41,976 nucleotides of DNA from an uncultured Hyphomicrobiales bacterium (GTDB taxonomy: Bacteria > Pseudomonadota > Alphaproteobacteria > Rhizobiales > Beijerinckiaceae), in the NCBI GenBank assembly GCA_903824185.1, contig CAIJVU010000042.1:1-41976 (forward strand). The letters are read 5' to 3'. The notes beneath the pieces are model-generated. The model saw only the letters and a list, made by a program, of their open reading frames with translations, was not told the origin of the DNA and did no database searches. Position 1 is the stretch's first letter. Each line of letters starts with the position of its first letter. Of this stretch, positions 7,313 to 15,881 are shown piece by piece. The translations under genes and the position numbers were made by a program.

Positions 7313-7844
7313 AAAATGTGAATTTGTCGCGTGTTTTTTTCACGACGATATTTTTCTTCGCTTCTTCTTCCCGCGCCTGTTTTTCCAAAATCAATTTGTA
7401 AATATTTTCCAAAACGATCTTGGTGCGGTCATCTTTGTGAAACTCTTCGATATTTTTGAATTGATAATCCGCAATGCCTTTGGGATCGCGCAGCAATTCA
7501 TAATCAATATCAAGGATCACCTCCTCGAACAGGAAAAATTTGATCTTCTCGAAAAACTTCAATTCATTGGGATTAGAAGAGCGGAAGCGGTAACCGCCAA
7601 TTTTGACTTTATAGTCTTTGACAAAAAACGTAACGGCCTTGTAGCGAGTATTTTTCTCGTCATCATCAACGATGTCTTCGGCATTGACATTTTTCAGGCC
7701 GATATTCCAGTCACCCGTTGGATTGGTCCGCCGCAAGTCGTCATAATTTTTGGTTTCAAGATAGGCAATCAGCAACAACTTATCGAGCGCTTCTGCCTTC
7801 ACGATTTCCAGAGCCATCTTCCTTAATACTTGCACGTCGTTCAT
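7311..7844 (-). CDS. Hypothetical charged cytoplasmic protein, 177 aa
   Basis: I do not recognise this family. The chosen ATG at 7844 is preceded by GGAG at six-base spacing; the frame also runs upstream to a GTG at 7883 without a better site. The protein is rich in Lys, Asp, Glu and Phe, soluble, without signal peptide or membrane span. It ends in a strongly charged helix (EKQAREEEAKKNIVVKKTRDKF). The middle looks like mixed alpha/beta (TRYKAVTFFVKDYKVKIGGYRF). It is AT-richer than the flanking genes, which may mean separate acquisition. It is convergent with the SRAP gene and may be monocistronic. Confidence 0.65.
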   Translation of the reverse strand: MNDVQVLRKMALEIVKAEALDKLLLIAYLETKNYDDLRRTNPTGDWNIGLKNVNAEDIVDDDEKNTRYKAVTFFVKDYKVKIGGYRFRSSNPNELKFFEKIKFFLFEEVILDIDYELLRDPKGIADYQFKNIEEFHKDDRTKIVLENIYKLILEKQAREEEAKKNIVVKKTRDKFTF

Positions 7845-8006
7845 CTTATGCTCCGCGAATAGGTCGTTCTTGTTCCAAGTCACAATTGGGGGAAGGCGCT
7901 GTGATTCTCTTACCCCTACTCTATAGAACGGATGCGCAGTCTAAAAATGTAAAACCAAATAATTTATAGCCTATTTAACCCCAAAGCGGGAAATAAATCT
8001 GTTTTT

Positions 8007-9707
8007 TCAACGATTATTGGCCAAGGGCACGCCGCTGGCGTGGTGGGCGGCGATAAAACCGAAGGTCATCCCCGGCCCCAGCGTAATCCCCCCAGCCGGA
8101 TAATGCCCGCCCATCATGCTGGCCATATCATTGCCCACGGCATAAAGGCCAGAAAGTGGCTCACCCGCCTTACTGAGCACCTGTGCATCCTGATTGGTTT
8201 TCAGTCCGGCAAAGGTGCCCAAACTGCCCGCCACGATTTTCACCGCATAGAATGGCGCCTCTAAAAGGGGGGCTACACAGGGATTGGGGCTGTGATCGGC
8301 CTCTCCCTGAATCCGGTTATAGGCGCTTTCGCCGCGATGAAAGGCCGGATCACGGCCTTGCGCCGCATGGTGGTTATACTCAGTGACGGTTTGCACGAGG
8401 GCTTGCGCATCAATGCCACAAGCTTGCGCCAGTTCCGCAATACTGTGCCCGCGTTTCAGATAGCTGTTGTTTAACCAAGGGGCGAGCGGAAAGGGACGCG
8501 GCCGCGCCCGACCAAGGCCATAGCGGCGCTGGAAGCGGTGGTCGCAAATCATAAAGGCTTCGGGCACTTCACCCTCGGGCATGGCCTTAAACAAGGCCTG
8601 CATCAGATCGTGATAGGCGTCCGCCTCATTGGCAAAGCGCAACCCATTGCGCAAGACCATGATCAGGCCCGGTTTGGCACGCTCGACAAGATGGGGAAAA
8701 CGCCCCGCAGGGCCTTTATCGTTCGGCACAAGCGAAACAGGAGCCCACGCGCCTGCATGGGCCAGATCGGTTCTGACATGACCCCCTACCTCCTCGCCCA
8801 ACCGAAGACCATCGCCCGTATTGGTGAGCGGTGCTGCAGAATGATGTTCATGGCCAGTGGGCGCATGGGGAAAGAGTGCGGCCTTACGCGCGAGATCATG
8901 CGGAAAGCCACCCGCTGCCAGTACCACACCGCAGCGTGATGTGATCACGCCTTGCGCGGTTTTCACACCCGTGATCCGGCCCTCGCTTTGTATCAAAGAC
9001 ACAACAGGGCATTGCAATAAAATCTTGACGCCACGGGCATCAAGGGCTGCCAGCAATTGCGCCACCAGCGCATTGCCATTCACAAGATGCATCCCCCGCC
9101 CATGGATGACGACATCCAGCCAGTGCCGGACGACGCGTTTGGTCACATGCCAAAAGGCTTTGGGTTTCAGGAAGGCATCGAAGAAATTTTTCAAATCAAG
9201 ACCCGACGCAATGCCCATGCCGAAAGGCGATATTTCGGGCAAAGGCTCACGCACATCTTTCAACCGCGCGCCCAATCGGCGTCCGTCAAATGGAGCGGCG
9301 CAGAGTGATCGTCCGCCCAATCCGGCTCCCGGGGTCTTGTCATGGAAATCAGGGATCTTGTTTCCATCAACAAAGGTCATCTTCGCCTCATCCCGCAAGA
9401 AGGCGATCATGCGCGGACCTTGTTCAAGAAAACGTCGCGCCATGGCTTCATCAAATTGCGGGCCCAATTCATGGCGCAAGTAGTCAAGCGGCGCTTCAAG
9501 CGGCTCGTCGATGCCTGCCTCTTGTGCCAAGGGATTGCGCGGGATCCACATCCAGCCCCCAGACCATGCGGACGTGCCGCCCAATTGCGGTTCTTTTTCG
9601 ACCACCACCACATCAAGCCCCAAAGAGGCCGCCGTGAAAGCAGCCGTCAGCCCTGACGCGCCAGAGCCAACGACAACCAAATCAGCGTGAAGGGATGACG
9701 CGCTCAT
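8007..9707 (-). CDS. FAD-dependent dehydrogenase, KstD / fumarate-reductase flavoprotein family (paralogue 1)
   Basis: A flavoprotein of about 566 residues in the FAD_binding_2 superfamily, like 3-ketosteroid-delta1-dehydrogenases and soluble fumarate/urocanate reductases. The dinucleotide fold is LVVVGSGASGLTAAF at the N-terminus, then VVVVEKEPQLGGTSAWSGG. The C-terminus carries the family FAD end-motif (GLYAVGNDMASMMGGHYPAGG, then GPGMTFGFIAA). There is no signal peptide, so it is probably cytoplasmic. The ATG at 9707 has GGGGAG five bases upstream and forms an ATGA overlap with the preceding gene's stop; a start at 9725 is also open. It should introduce or reduce a C=C next to a carbonyl. 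Which ring or acid it acts on cannot be read from the sequence. It is a clear paralogue of the adjacent gene. Confidence 0.88.
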   Translation of the reverse strand: MSASSLHADLVVVGSGASGLTAAFTAASLGLDVVVVEKEPQLGGTSAWSGGWMWIPRNPLAQEAGIDEPLEAPLDYLRHELGPQFDEAMARRFLEQGPRMIAFLRDEAKMTFVDGNKIPDFHDKTPGAGLGGRSLCAAPFDGRRLGARLKDVREPLPEISPFGMGIASGLDLKNFFDAFLKPKAFWHVTKRVVRHWLDVVIHGRGMHLVNGNALVAQLLAALDARGVKILLQCPVVSLIQSEGRITGVKTAQGVITSRCGVVLAAGGFPHDLARKAALFPHAPTGHEHHSAAPLTNTGDGLRLGEEVGGHVRTDLAHAGAWAPVSLVPNDKGPAGRFPHLVERAKPGLIMVLRNGLRFANEADAYHDLMQALFKAMPEGEVPEAFMICDHRFQRRYGLGRARPRPFPLAPWLNNSYLKRGHSIAELAQACGIDAQALVQTVTEYNHHAAQGRDPAFHRGESAYNRIQGEADHSPNPCVAPLLEAPFYAVKIVAGSLGTFAGLKTNQDAQVLSKAGEPLSGLYAVGNDMASMMGGHYPAGGITLGPGMTFGFIAAHHASGVPLANNR

Positions 9708-11425
9708 GCCGTCTCCCCAACGCAATGAGTCATCGCGCGATAGGCAAAGGTGATTGCAGGGCCGATGGTAATGCCCGGCCCCGGATAGGTGCCGCCTGCA
9801 ATCGATTGCGCCTCATTGCCGCAGGCATAAAGACCGGCAATCGCCTGCCCGCCTTCCCGCAATACCTGCGCATCGCCATTGATCGCAAGACCAGACGCCG
9901 CACCAATATCGCCGGGATAGAGTTTCACCGCATAAAAGGGGGCTGCTTGGATGGGCCCCAGACAGGGATTGGGGCCGTCATGCGTGGCATCGCCATTGGC
10001 GCGGTGATAGGCCGTTGAGCCGCGTCCAAATTGCGGATCCACGCCGCTTTCGGCAAAGCGGTTCATATCGGCAATGGTTTGTGCAAGCACCTGCGGATCA
10101 GCGCCGATGCTGAGGGCCAGTTCCTCAATGCTACTGCCTGTGAGCAAATAGCCCTCATCGATAAAACTTTGCGGATTTTTGGTTCCCATACGGACCATGC
10201 CGAGCCCGTATTTCAAAAGCCCCTTGGCATCAGTCACGATGAAAGCAGGCACGGTGGGTGTGGTCTTGTTTGCCTCCAGCATGGCACGCACAAACAAATG
10301 ATATGATTGCGATTCATTGGTAAAGCGGGCGCCAGTCTGATCGACGCAGACCGTGCCGGGTTTCGAGCGATCCATGACAAAATGCGGAAAGACCGCCGTG
10401 GACCCATCCGCGCGCTTTTTGATCGATACCGGCGCCCAAAAAACATGATCGGCCCCGCCATCGGCAAAATGGGCGCCAATAGCCAAGGCCAAATCCTGCA
10501 TGCCGCCCCAATGCCCCGGTGCTGCGGGCGAATATTCGGTCACAGGCGAATGCAACAAGGCTTTGCGTTTTTGCGGATGATGGTTGAACCCACCTGCTGC
10601 CAAAACGACACCTTGCGAGGCGTTCAGCGTGCGGATCACAGCATCCTGTTTTGCCACCACGCCCGTGACACGATCGTGATCGGTCAGCAGTGTTTGCACC
10701 TCGGTTTCAAGAACCAGATCGACTTTGTGATCGAGCAAAGACTTGAGTAAGCGGCCGATCAGCGCATTGCCCATAACAAGGCGTGATCCCCGCGCCGAAC
10801 CGCGCAAGCGATCCAGCGCATAAAGCGACAGGATTTTAAAAGCATGCTTGAACGATGCGAATTTTTTGGTGAGGTTGAGCAAATGCCCGATATCGGTGCG
10901 ATCCACCATCATCCCGCCAAAAATAGTAAATTCAGGAATGGGCGGACGGATCAGCGCCAGCGCCTTGCCCAAAAGGCGGCCATCAAAAGGCAATGGCTCC
11001 AAAGCGCGCCCGCAGGTGGTTGCCCCCTCGATCTGCTGCTCGTAATCGGGGTGATGCGGATAGGGCCTGAAATGCACATGGCTTTTTGCTTCCAGCGTGG
11101 CAATGGCCTCCGGCCCGCTTTGCAAAAACGCCTCGCGCAAAGCCGAAGGCGCATGATTTCCGACAACGCCATCGAGAAAAGCACGCGCCGCCTCCGGCGT
11201 GTCGGTTTTATTGACCTTATGCGCATGCTGACTGTTGGGCACCCAAGTGGTGGCGCCCGACAAGGCCGTGGTGCCGCCGACATAAGGCGTGCGCTCAATC
11301 AGCAGAACACGCTGCTTGGCAAGGGCTGCAAAAAGTGCGGCCGCCATCCCAGCGCCGCCCGCTCCTACCACAATCACATCATAAGTTGTTTGTTCTGGAA
11401 TATCGGCGAGAGAACGGAGTGCCAC
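9704..11425 (-). CDS. FAD-dependent dehydrogenase, KstD / fumarate-reductase flavoprotein family (paralogue 2)
   Basis: A 573-residue partner of the downstream flavoprotein with the same layout: VIVVGAGGAGMAAALFAA at the N-terminus, LLIERTPYVGGTTALSGATTW, and the end-motif GLYACGNEAQSIAGGTYPGPG. The start is GTG at 11425, preceded by a good AGAGAGGGA site. The two proteins share order and motifs but differ widely in sequence, so this is an old duplication or two related subunits/specificities rather than a recent copy. The ATGA overlap implies translational coupling and matched amounts. With the AroE-like and quinone-reductase genes just upstream it forms a probable operon for a cyclic or unsaturated substrate (inference). 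Confidence 0.88.
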   Translation of the reverse strand: MALRSLADIPEQTTYDVIVVGAGGAGMAAALFAALAKQRVLLIERTPYVGGTTALSGATTWVPNSQHAHKVNKTDTPEAARAFLDGVVGNHAPSALREAFLQSGPEAIATLEAKSHVHFRPYPHHPDYEQQIEGATTCGRALEPLPFDGRLLGKALALIRPPIPEFTIFGGMMVDRTDIGHLLNLTKKFASFKHAFKILSLYALDRLRGSARGSRLVMGNALIGRLLKSLLDHKVDLVLETEVQTLLTDHDRVTGVVAKQDAVIRTLNASQGVVLAAGGFNHHPQKRKALLHSPVTEYSPAAPGHWGGMQDLALAIGAHFADGGADHVFWAPVSIKKRADGSTAVFPHFVMDRSKPGTVCVDQTGARFTNESQSYHLFVRAMLEANKTTPTVPAFIVTDAKGLLKYGLGMVRMGTKNPQSFIDEGYLLTGSSIEELALSIGADPQVLAQTIADMNRFAESGVDPQFGRGSTAYHRANGDATHDGPNPCLGPIQAAPFYAVKLYPGDIGAASGLAINGDAQVLREGGQAIAGLYACGNEAQSIAGGTYPGPGITIGPAITFAYRAMTHCVGETA

Positions 11426-11444
11426 AGCCAGTCCCTCTCTTTTT

Positions 11445-12239
11445 CTATTTCGACAAGAAGAAATCGAGCATCATGCCTTGGACCGATTGATACATTTCAA
11501 CACCGGTTGAGGTTTTGCAGCCCTTGGCGCGCGATGCTGCCACAAGCGGCGAGGGATCAGGCTGGGTGATCACACAGCCGACAAAAGTGTCTTTCGACAA
11601 GTTCTCGACCAAGATCGGCAATGGATCGAATGGTTTCATGCCAACCGGGCTGGCATTGGCCACAAAATCAAAGCCTGCAGGATCGGGTGTGCCAGCCACA
11701 ATATCCGCCTTGCCGAGCGCCGATAGCCGCGCAATCAAACCATCCCGCCGCACCTGATCGGGATCGAATACCGCAAGTTTCGTGACACCGCGATCCACCA
11801 ATTCATAGGCAATCGCAGAACCGGCACCGCCCGCACCAATCAACAGCGCTGATTTGCCTTTGGCTTCGAAACCTTGATTCCGGCAGGCCTGCATGAACCC
11901 ATAGCCATCCGACATATCACCATGCCATGAGCCATCGGCATTGCGCCGCATCATATTGACCGAAGTGATAAAACCGGCGCGATCAGACAAGGTCTTGCAA
12001 TAAGACAGACAAGAGAATTTATGCGGGATCGTTGCAATAATCCCGTCGAGATTACCAAGACGAGAGGCCAGTGCCAGACAATCGGCCAGATCCTCCGGCT
12101 TGACTTGCACCGGCACCATGATGCCGTCATGGCCGCGCGCTGCAAAGCCCGCTGTCATACCACCGGGAGATTTGACCTGCACAATCGGATCGCCGATGAT
12201 GATATAAAGACGCGTGGCGCCGGTGAGTTGAAGGGTCAT
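11445..12239 (-). CDS. Shikimate/quinate dehydrogenase-family protein (AroE-like, atypical)
   Basis: A 264-residue NAD(P)-dependent dehydrogenase of the AroE/YdiB/quinate family, normal in length. The catalytic lysine is K74 in ATIPHK. The partner aspartate is D111 in GDMSDG (family GxNTDG). The Rossmann loop is LLIGAGGAGSA near residues 132-142. The substrate-binding S-x-S motif is altered: where AroE has HSLSP, this protein has QVKSP (residues 21-25), so the first serine is valine and the neighbouring His is Gln. It therefore may not be the biosynthetic shikimate dehydrogenase. It lies 20 bp upstream of the two flavoprotein genes and probably shares their transcript, fitting a catabolic role on a hydroaromatic acid (inference). 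Confidence 0.85.
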   Translation of the reverse strand: MTLQLTGATRLYIIIGDPIVQVKSPGGMTAGFAARGHDGIMVPVQVKPEDLADCLALASRLGNLDGIIATIPHKFSCLSYCKTLSDRAGFITSVNMMRRNADGSWHGDMSDGYGFMQACRNQGFEAKGKSALLIGAGGAGSAIAYELVDRGVTKLAVFDPDQVRRDGLIARLSALGKADIVAGTPDPAGFDFVANASPVGMKPFDPLPILVENLSKDTFVGCVITQPDPSPLVAASRAKGCKTSTGVEMYQSVQGMMLDFFLSK

Positions 12240-12307
12240 GTTTGCCTGTTGTGAAAACCGATAAGCTGTTCATCTGCCGAACAAAATACTATTCGCCTTA
12301 TTCGCAT

Positions 12308-13309
12308 TCAGCTTTGCACATCAACCACGATTTTGCCAATAGCCTGACGCGTTTCCAACAAGGAAATAGCCTCTCCTCCCCGCTCCAATGGAAAATGGGC
12401 CGTGATATGAGGCCGGATAATGTTTTGCTGGTAGAGCGTAATCAACGCCTTGCAAATATCCAGATGCCCCATGCTGTCCTGCCGGCTAAAGCCACCATAG
12501 GACACGCCAACCAGCTGACAAGATTTTAATAAAATGAGATTGGTCGGCACTTTCGGAATGCCCGCGACAAATCCGATGACGAGTAAGCGGCCATAACGCC
12601 GCATGGCCCGCAAGGCCGCTTCCGTATAGGAACCACCGAGGCTGTCATACACAAGATCAACCCCCTCACCACCACAGATTTGTTTTATCTGTGCGGAGAG
12701 CGCGCGCACAGCCTCGGTTCCCTCCACGCTACGGGGATAAATCAAGACATCATCGGCACCCGCACTTTTCGCAATGGCCGCTTTATCTTCAGACGATACG
12801 CCGGCAATGACGCGCGCACCAAAATATTTTCCGAGTTCGATGGCTGCAAGTCCCAAACCGCCAGTAGCCCCCAAGATCAAAAGCGTTTCATCGCGCTTGA
12901 TCTCACCGCGTAATTTAAGACCATAATAAGTGGTGGCATAGGTCAGGAAAAAACTCGCCGCATCCGCAAAGGGCATCGCATCGGGAATGGGAATACAAGC
13001 ACTTGCGTCTACCACGCGCCTTTCGCACATGCCGCCATAAAGCGTTGTGGCGGCGATGCGATCACCCGGTTTCAGATGCGTGACTGCTGCCCCCACTTGT
13101 ACAACGACCCCCGCCCATTCACCCCCCGGCGCAAAGGGGCGCTCGGGTTTGATCTGGTATTGGTCACGGATAATGAGTGTATCGGGAAAGTTTACACCGC
13201 AGGCTTTGACGTCCACCAAAACCTCATGCGCCTGCGGCACGGGATCGGGAAAAGAATTCAACTGCAGTTGATCCGGTCCGCCGATTGAAGTGCTGACTAG
13301 AGCGCGCAT
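12308..13309 (-). CDS. Zinc-independent quinone oxidoreductase / MDR-superfamily dehydrogenase
   Basis: A protein of about 333 residues in the NADPH:quinone oxidoreductase (zeta-crystallin-like) branch of the medium-chain dehydrogenases. The start ATG at 13309 (MRALVSTS) has AGGA seven bases upstream. The GroES-like N-terminal half shows VKACGVNFPDTLIIRDQYQ and GGEWAGVV. The cofactor-binding half has LGATGGLGLAAIELGKYFGA near residues 145-165. The zinc-ligand cysteine and histidine set of alcohol dehydrogenases is absent. It should reduce quinones or enoyl/enone compounds with NADPH in the cytoplasm. It precedes the AroE-like gene by 68 bp in the same direction and may be the first gene of that operon. 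Confidence 0.9.
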   Translation of the reverse strand: MRALVSTSIGGPDQLQLNSFPDPVPQAHEVLVDVKACGVNFPDTLIIRDQYQIKPERPFAPGGEWAGVVVQVGAAVTHLKPGDRIAATTLYGGMCERRVVDASACIPIPDAMPFADAASFFLTYATTYYGLKLRGEIKRDETLLILGATGGLGLAAIELGKYFGARVIAGVSSEDKAAIAKSAGADDVLIYPRSVEGTEAVRALSAQIKQICGGEGVDLVYDSLGGSYTEAALRAMRRYGRLLVIGFVAGIPKVPTNLILLKSCQLVGVSYGGFSRQDSMGHLDICKALITLYQQNIIRPHITAHFPLERGGEAISLLETRQAIGKIVVDVQS

Positions 13310-13404
13310 GACATTGTCCTTCTCTCTCACGTCATTTGATGCTGCAGTTTAACGCGACGAAACAACGGGCGCAAAGGCAAGGGGCGGTGCGCGACCGCAA
13401 GCCA

Positions 13405-14412
13405 TCAAATTTTATAATAGGCTTGATACCAAGATACAAAATTTCGAATGCCTATTGCCAAAGGGGTTTGTGGTTTGAAACCCGTTAACTGCGTCAAAGG
13501 GTCTACATCGGCAAAAGTGGCCTCGACATCGCCTTTTTGCATGGGAGCATGAACAATTTGTGCTTGCTTGCCCAAGGCCTCTTCCAGCAGAGCAACCAAA
13601 TCTTTAACAGGCACGGGTGTGTGGTTGCCGATATTTAAAACCCGATAGGGGGCTGAGCTCGTGGCCGGATCCGGATGGCTGCGATCATAGTCCTGATTGG
13701 CTGATGGCGGTTGTTGCGCAATCCGCACAATGCCTTCGACGATGTCATCAATATAGGTGAAATCACGTCGCAAAAGGCCCTGATCAAACAAAGTCAGCGG
13801 CTGGCCCTTGGCAATCGCATCGGTGAACAGAAAATAGGCCATGTCCGGCCTGCCCCACGGCCCATAGACTGTAAAAAACCGCAAGCCCGTGACTGGCAAC
13901 CCATGCATGAACGCATAGGAATGCGCGATGGCCTCATTGGATTTTTTGGTGGCTGCATAGAGCGAAACGGGATGATCGGTATTATCGCTTGTTGAAAACG
14001 GCATATGTGTATTGGAGCCATAGACCGAGCTTGTCGAGGCAAACACAAAATGGCCGACATGATTGGCACGCGCAGCTTCGATCACATGAAAAAAGCCAAC
14101 AAGATTGGAACTGATATAAGAGTGCGGATTTTGCAAGGAATAGCGCACACCCGCTTGTGCCGCGAGATGAATGATTTTGGTAAATGCATGTCTGGCAAAC
14201 AGACCATCAATGGCTGCCTGGTCAGCGAGATCAATTTTATAAAATTGGAAATGGGGCTGTGGCGTCAAATGCGCCAAGCGGGCCTGTTTTAAATCAACAG
14301 AATAATAATCATTGAGATTATCAAGGCCTATGACCTGATGACCGTCAGCCAGTAACCGCTGACACACATGAAAACCGATAAATCCTGCGGCGCCCGTAAC
14401 AAGGATCGTCAT
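13405..14412 (-). CDS. NAD-dependent epimerase, UDP-glucuronate 4-epimerase type
   Basis: A 335-residue extended short-chain dehydrogenase. The N-terminus (ILVTGAAGFIGFHVCQRLL) is followed by GLDNLNDYYSVDLKQARL, a block characteristic of UDP-glucuronate 4-epimerases that interconvert UDP-GlcA and UDP-GalA. The catalytic Ser/Tyr/Lys are in STSSVYG and SLYAATKKSNE. The C-terminal part has TYIDDIVEGIVRI and VLNIGNHTPVPV, also usual. It is the last gene (3' end) of the polysaccharide run and should supply galacturonate for the polymer. No UDP-glucose dehydrogenase is present in this window, so UDP-GlcA must come from elsewhere. Confidence 0.9.
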   Translation of the reverse strand: MTILVTGAAGFIGFHVCQRLLADGHQVIGLDNLNDYYSVDLKQARLAHLTPQPHFQFYKIDLADQAAIDGLFARHAFTKIIHLAAQAGVRYSLQNPHSYISSNLVGFFHVIEAARANHVGHFVFASTSSVYGSNTHMPFSTSDNTDHPVSLYAATKKSNEAIAHSYAFMHGLPVTGLRFFTVYGPWGRPDMAYFLFTDAIAKGQPLTLFDQGLLRRDFTYIDDIVEGIVRIAQQPPSANQDYDRSHPDPATSSAPYRVLNIGNHTPVPVKDLVALLEEALGKQAQIVHAPMQKGDVEATFADVDPLTQLTGFKPQTPLAIGIRNFVSWYQAYYKI

Positions 14413-14480
14413 CGCTCAAGGCCTTTTGCATCATTCACACAGACAAGTGATAGACGATTGCAGCAGGGCTGGCTAGCAAA

Positions 14481-15467
14481 TCAGGGCTTTGGCGGTGAAA
14501 TTTTCTTTTCCCAATCAAGGGCATGACGAACAATCATGTGCAAATCATTATAGCGTGGCACCCAACCTAAAACTGTGCGGGCCAAAGTTGCATCGGCCAC
14601 AAGGGAGGCGGGATCGCCGGCCCGCCTTTCTGCCACGCGCACAGGAAAATCAATGCCCGAGACCTGCTTGACCGCCTCGATCACTTCACGCACCGAAAAC
14701 CCTTTGCCATAGCCGCAATTGGCCGTGAGCGATGCCCCCCCTCGCATGAGATGATCCAAAGCACAGGCATGAGCGGTGACCAGATCGGACACATGGATAT
14801 AATCGCGGATACAAGTTCCATCGGGCGTTGCGTAATCATCCCCGAAAATGAGTAATTCCTGCCGCTGCCCAAGGACTACCAAATTAGCAAGCTTGATCAG
14901 ATGGGTAGCCTGCGGGTTGGATTGGCCTGTGCGTCCTTTTGGATCCGCCCCCGCCACATTGAAATAACGCAACACAACAAAAGAAAGGCCGTGCGCATGA
15001 TGGGCATCCGAGAGAATTTGCTCAATCATCAATTTGGAATGGCCATAAGGAGACGTCGGAATTTTAATAAACTCCTCCTTTAATAAGCCATCATGCGCAT
15101 TACCATAAACAGCAGCCGTTGAGGAAAAAACAAATTTTTTAATGCCATGCTTGATCGCAACATCAATCAGCACGCAGGCTTTGGCGGTATTGTTGCGGTA
15201 ATAATCCAAGGGATGCGCGACACTGTCCGGCACAACAATTTTGGCTGCAAAATGCAGGATAGACGTGACAGAATACTCATTGAAAATAGATTGCAGAAGC
15301 GCTTCATCCGCGACATCCCCCACAATAAGGGGTGTTCCAGGCGGCAATTGATCACGAAAGCCTGTGGAGAGGTCATCCATAACCACAAAAGGGATTTTTT
15401 GATCATGGCAAAGCCAAGCCATGTGGCTGCCAATGTAACCCGCACCGCCGGTGATCAGAAGTGTCAT
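14481..15467 (-). CDS. galE: UDP-glucose 4-epimerase
   Basis: A 328-residue GalE, normal in length. It starts LLITGGAGYIGSHMAW, has the GalE block VVMDDLSTGFRDQLP, and shows the catalytic residues in STAAVYG and SPYGHSKLMIEQIL. Later come the typical VLRYFNVAGADP, CIRDYIHVSDL and NCGYGKGFSVREV blocks. It interconverts UDP-glucose and UDP-galactose (or the N-acetyl forms) to supply galactose residues. It lies 27 bp downstream of the cupin gene, in the same direction. Confidence 0.94.
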   Translation of the reverse strand: MTLLITGGAGYIGSHMAWLCHDQKIPFVVMDDLSTGFRDQLPPGTPLIVGDVADEALLQSIFNEYSVTSILHFAAKIVVPDSVAHPLDYYRNNTAKACVLIDVAIKHGIKKFVFSSTAAVYGNAHDGLLKEEFIKIPTSPYGHSKLMIEQILSDAHHAHGLSFVVLRYFNVAGADPKGRTGQSNPQATHLIKLANLVVLGQRQELLIFGDDYATPDGTCIRDYIHVSDLVTAHACALDHLMRGGASLTANCGYGKGFSVREVIEAVKQVSGIDFPVRVAERRAGDPASLVADATLARTVLGWVPRYNDLHMIVRHALDWEKKISPPKP

Positions 15468-15494
15468 TTCAGCCCTGTTCTTTTATCAAAACCG

Positions 15495-15878
15495 TTAGCC
15501 ATCACGCGCATAGTCATCTTCCAACCTCACGATATCGCCTTCATCGAGAATATCGCCTTGTTGCAATTCCAAAATAATCAACACGGCATCACCTGTATTT
15601 TTCACACGATGCACGGCTTTGAGAGGAATATGCACGTGGGAGCGTTGCGCGATTGAAATCTTTTTATCATCGATTTCTACTTCGCCCTCACCCTCAATGA
15701 CCAACCAATGTTCAGACCGGTGATGATGGTATTGCAAAGACAGGCGATGTCCGGGCTCAATTTCAATTTTTTTAACCGTAAAACCAGCTCCTGCATCAAG
15801 CACGGTCCAGCGTCCCCAAGGACGATCACCCACTTCGTTTTTATAATAGGTTTGATGATCACTTTGTGTCATGGACAA
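15495..15878 (-). CDS. Stand-alone mannose-6-phosphate isomerase type II cupin domain
   Basis: A 127-residue single cupin matching the C-terminal isomerase domain of ManC/AlgA bifunctional enzymes: RPWGRWTVLDAG, then PGHRLSLQYHHHRSEHWLVI with the metal-binding histidines, then SHVHIPLKAVHRVKNTG. Stand-alone versions occur in surface polysaccharide loci and may isomerise fructose-6-P/mannose-6-P, but no GDP-mannose pyrophosphorylase domain is attached or nearby. The frame opens with TTG at 15878, which has AAAGG seven bases upstream in the tail of rmlA; an ATG two codons later is the alternative. It follows rmlA by 3 bp. Confidence 0.88.
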   Translation of the reverse strand: MSMTQSDHQTYYKNEVGDRPWGRWTVLDAGAGFTVKKIEIEPGHRLSLQYHHHRSEHWLVIEGEGEVEIDDKKISIAQRSHVHIPLKAVHRVKNTGDAVLIILELQQGDILDEGDIVRLEDDYARDG

Positions 15879-15881
15879 ATA

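Noticed and set aside
7308-7826. Plus-strand reading frame of 172 codons antisense to the hypothetical gene at 7311-7844
   Set aside because: The minus-strand frame has a good GGAG-ATG start. The plus frame starts in the opposing gene's 3' end and has the Phe/Ile-rich look of an antisense translation.
8857-11569. Several long plus-strand reading frames (up to 241 codons) opposite the flavoprotein genes
   Set aside because: They are basic, Arg/Cys/Pro-rich antisense translations of clearly conserved flavoproteins and have no family features.
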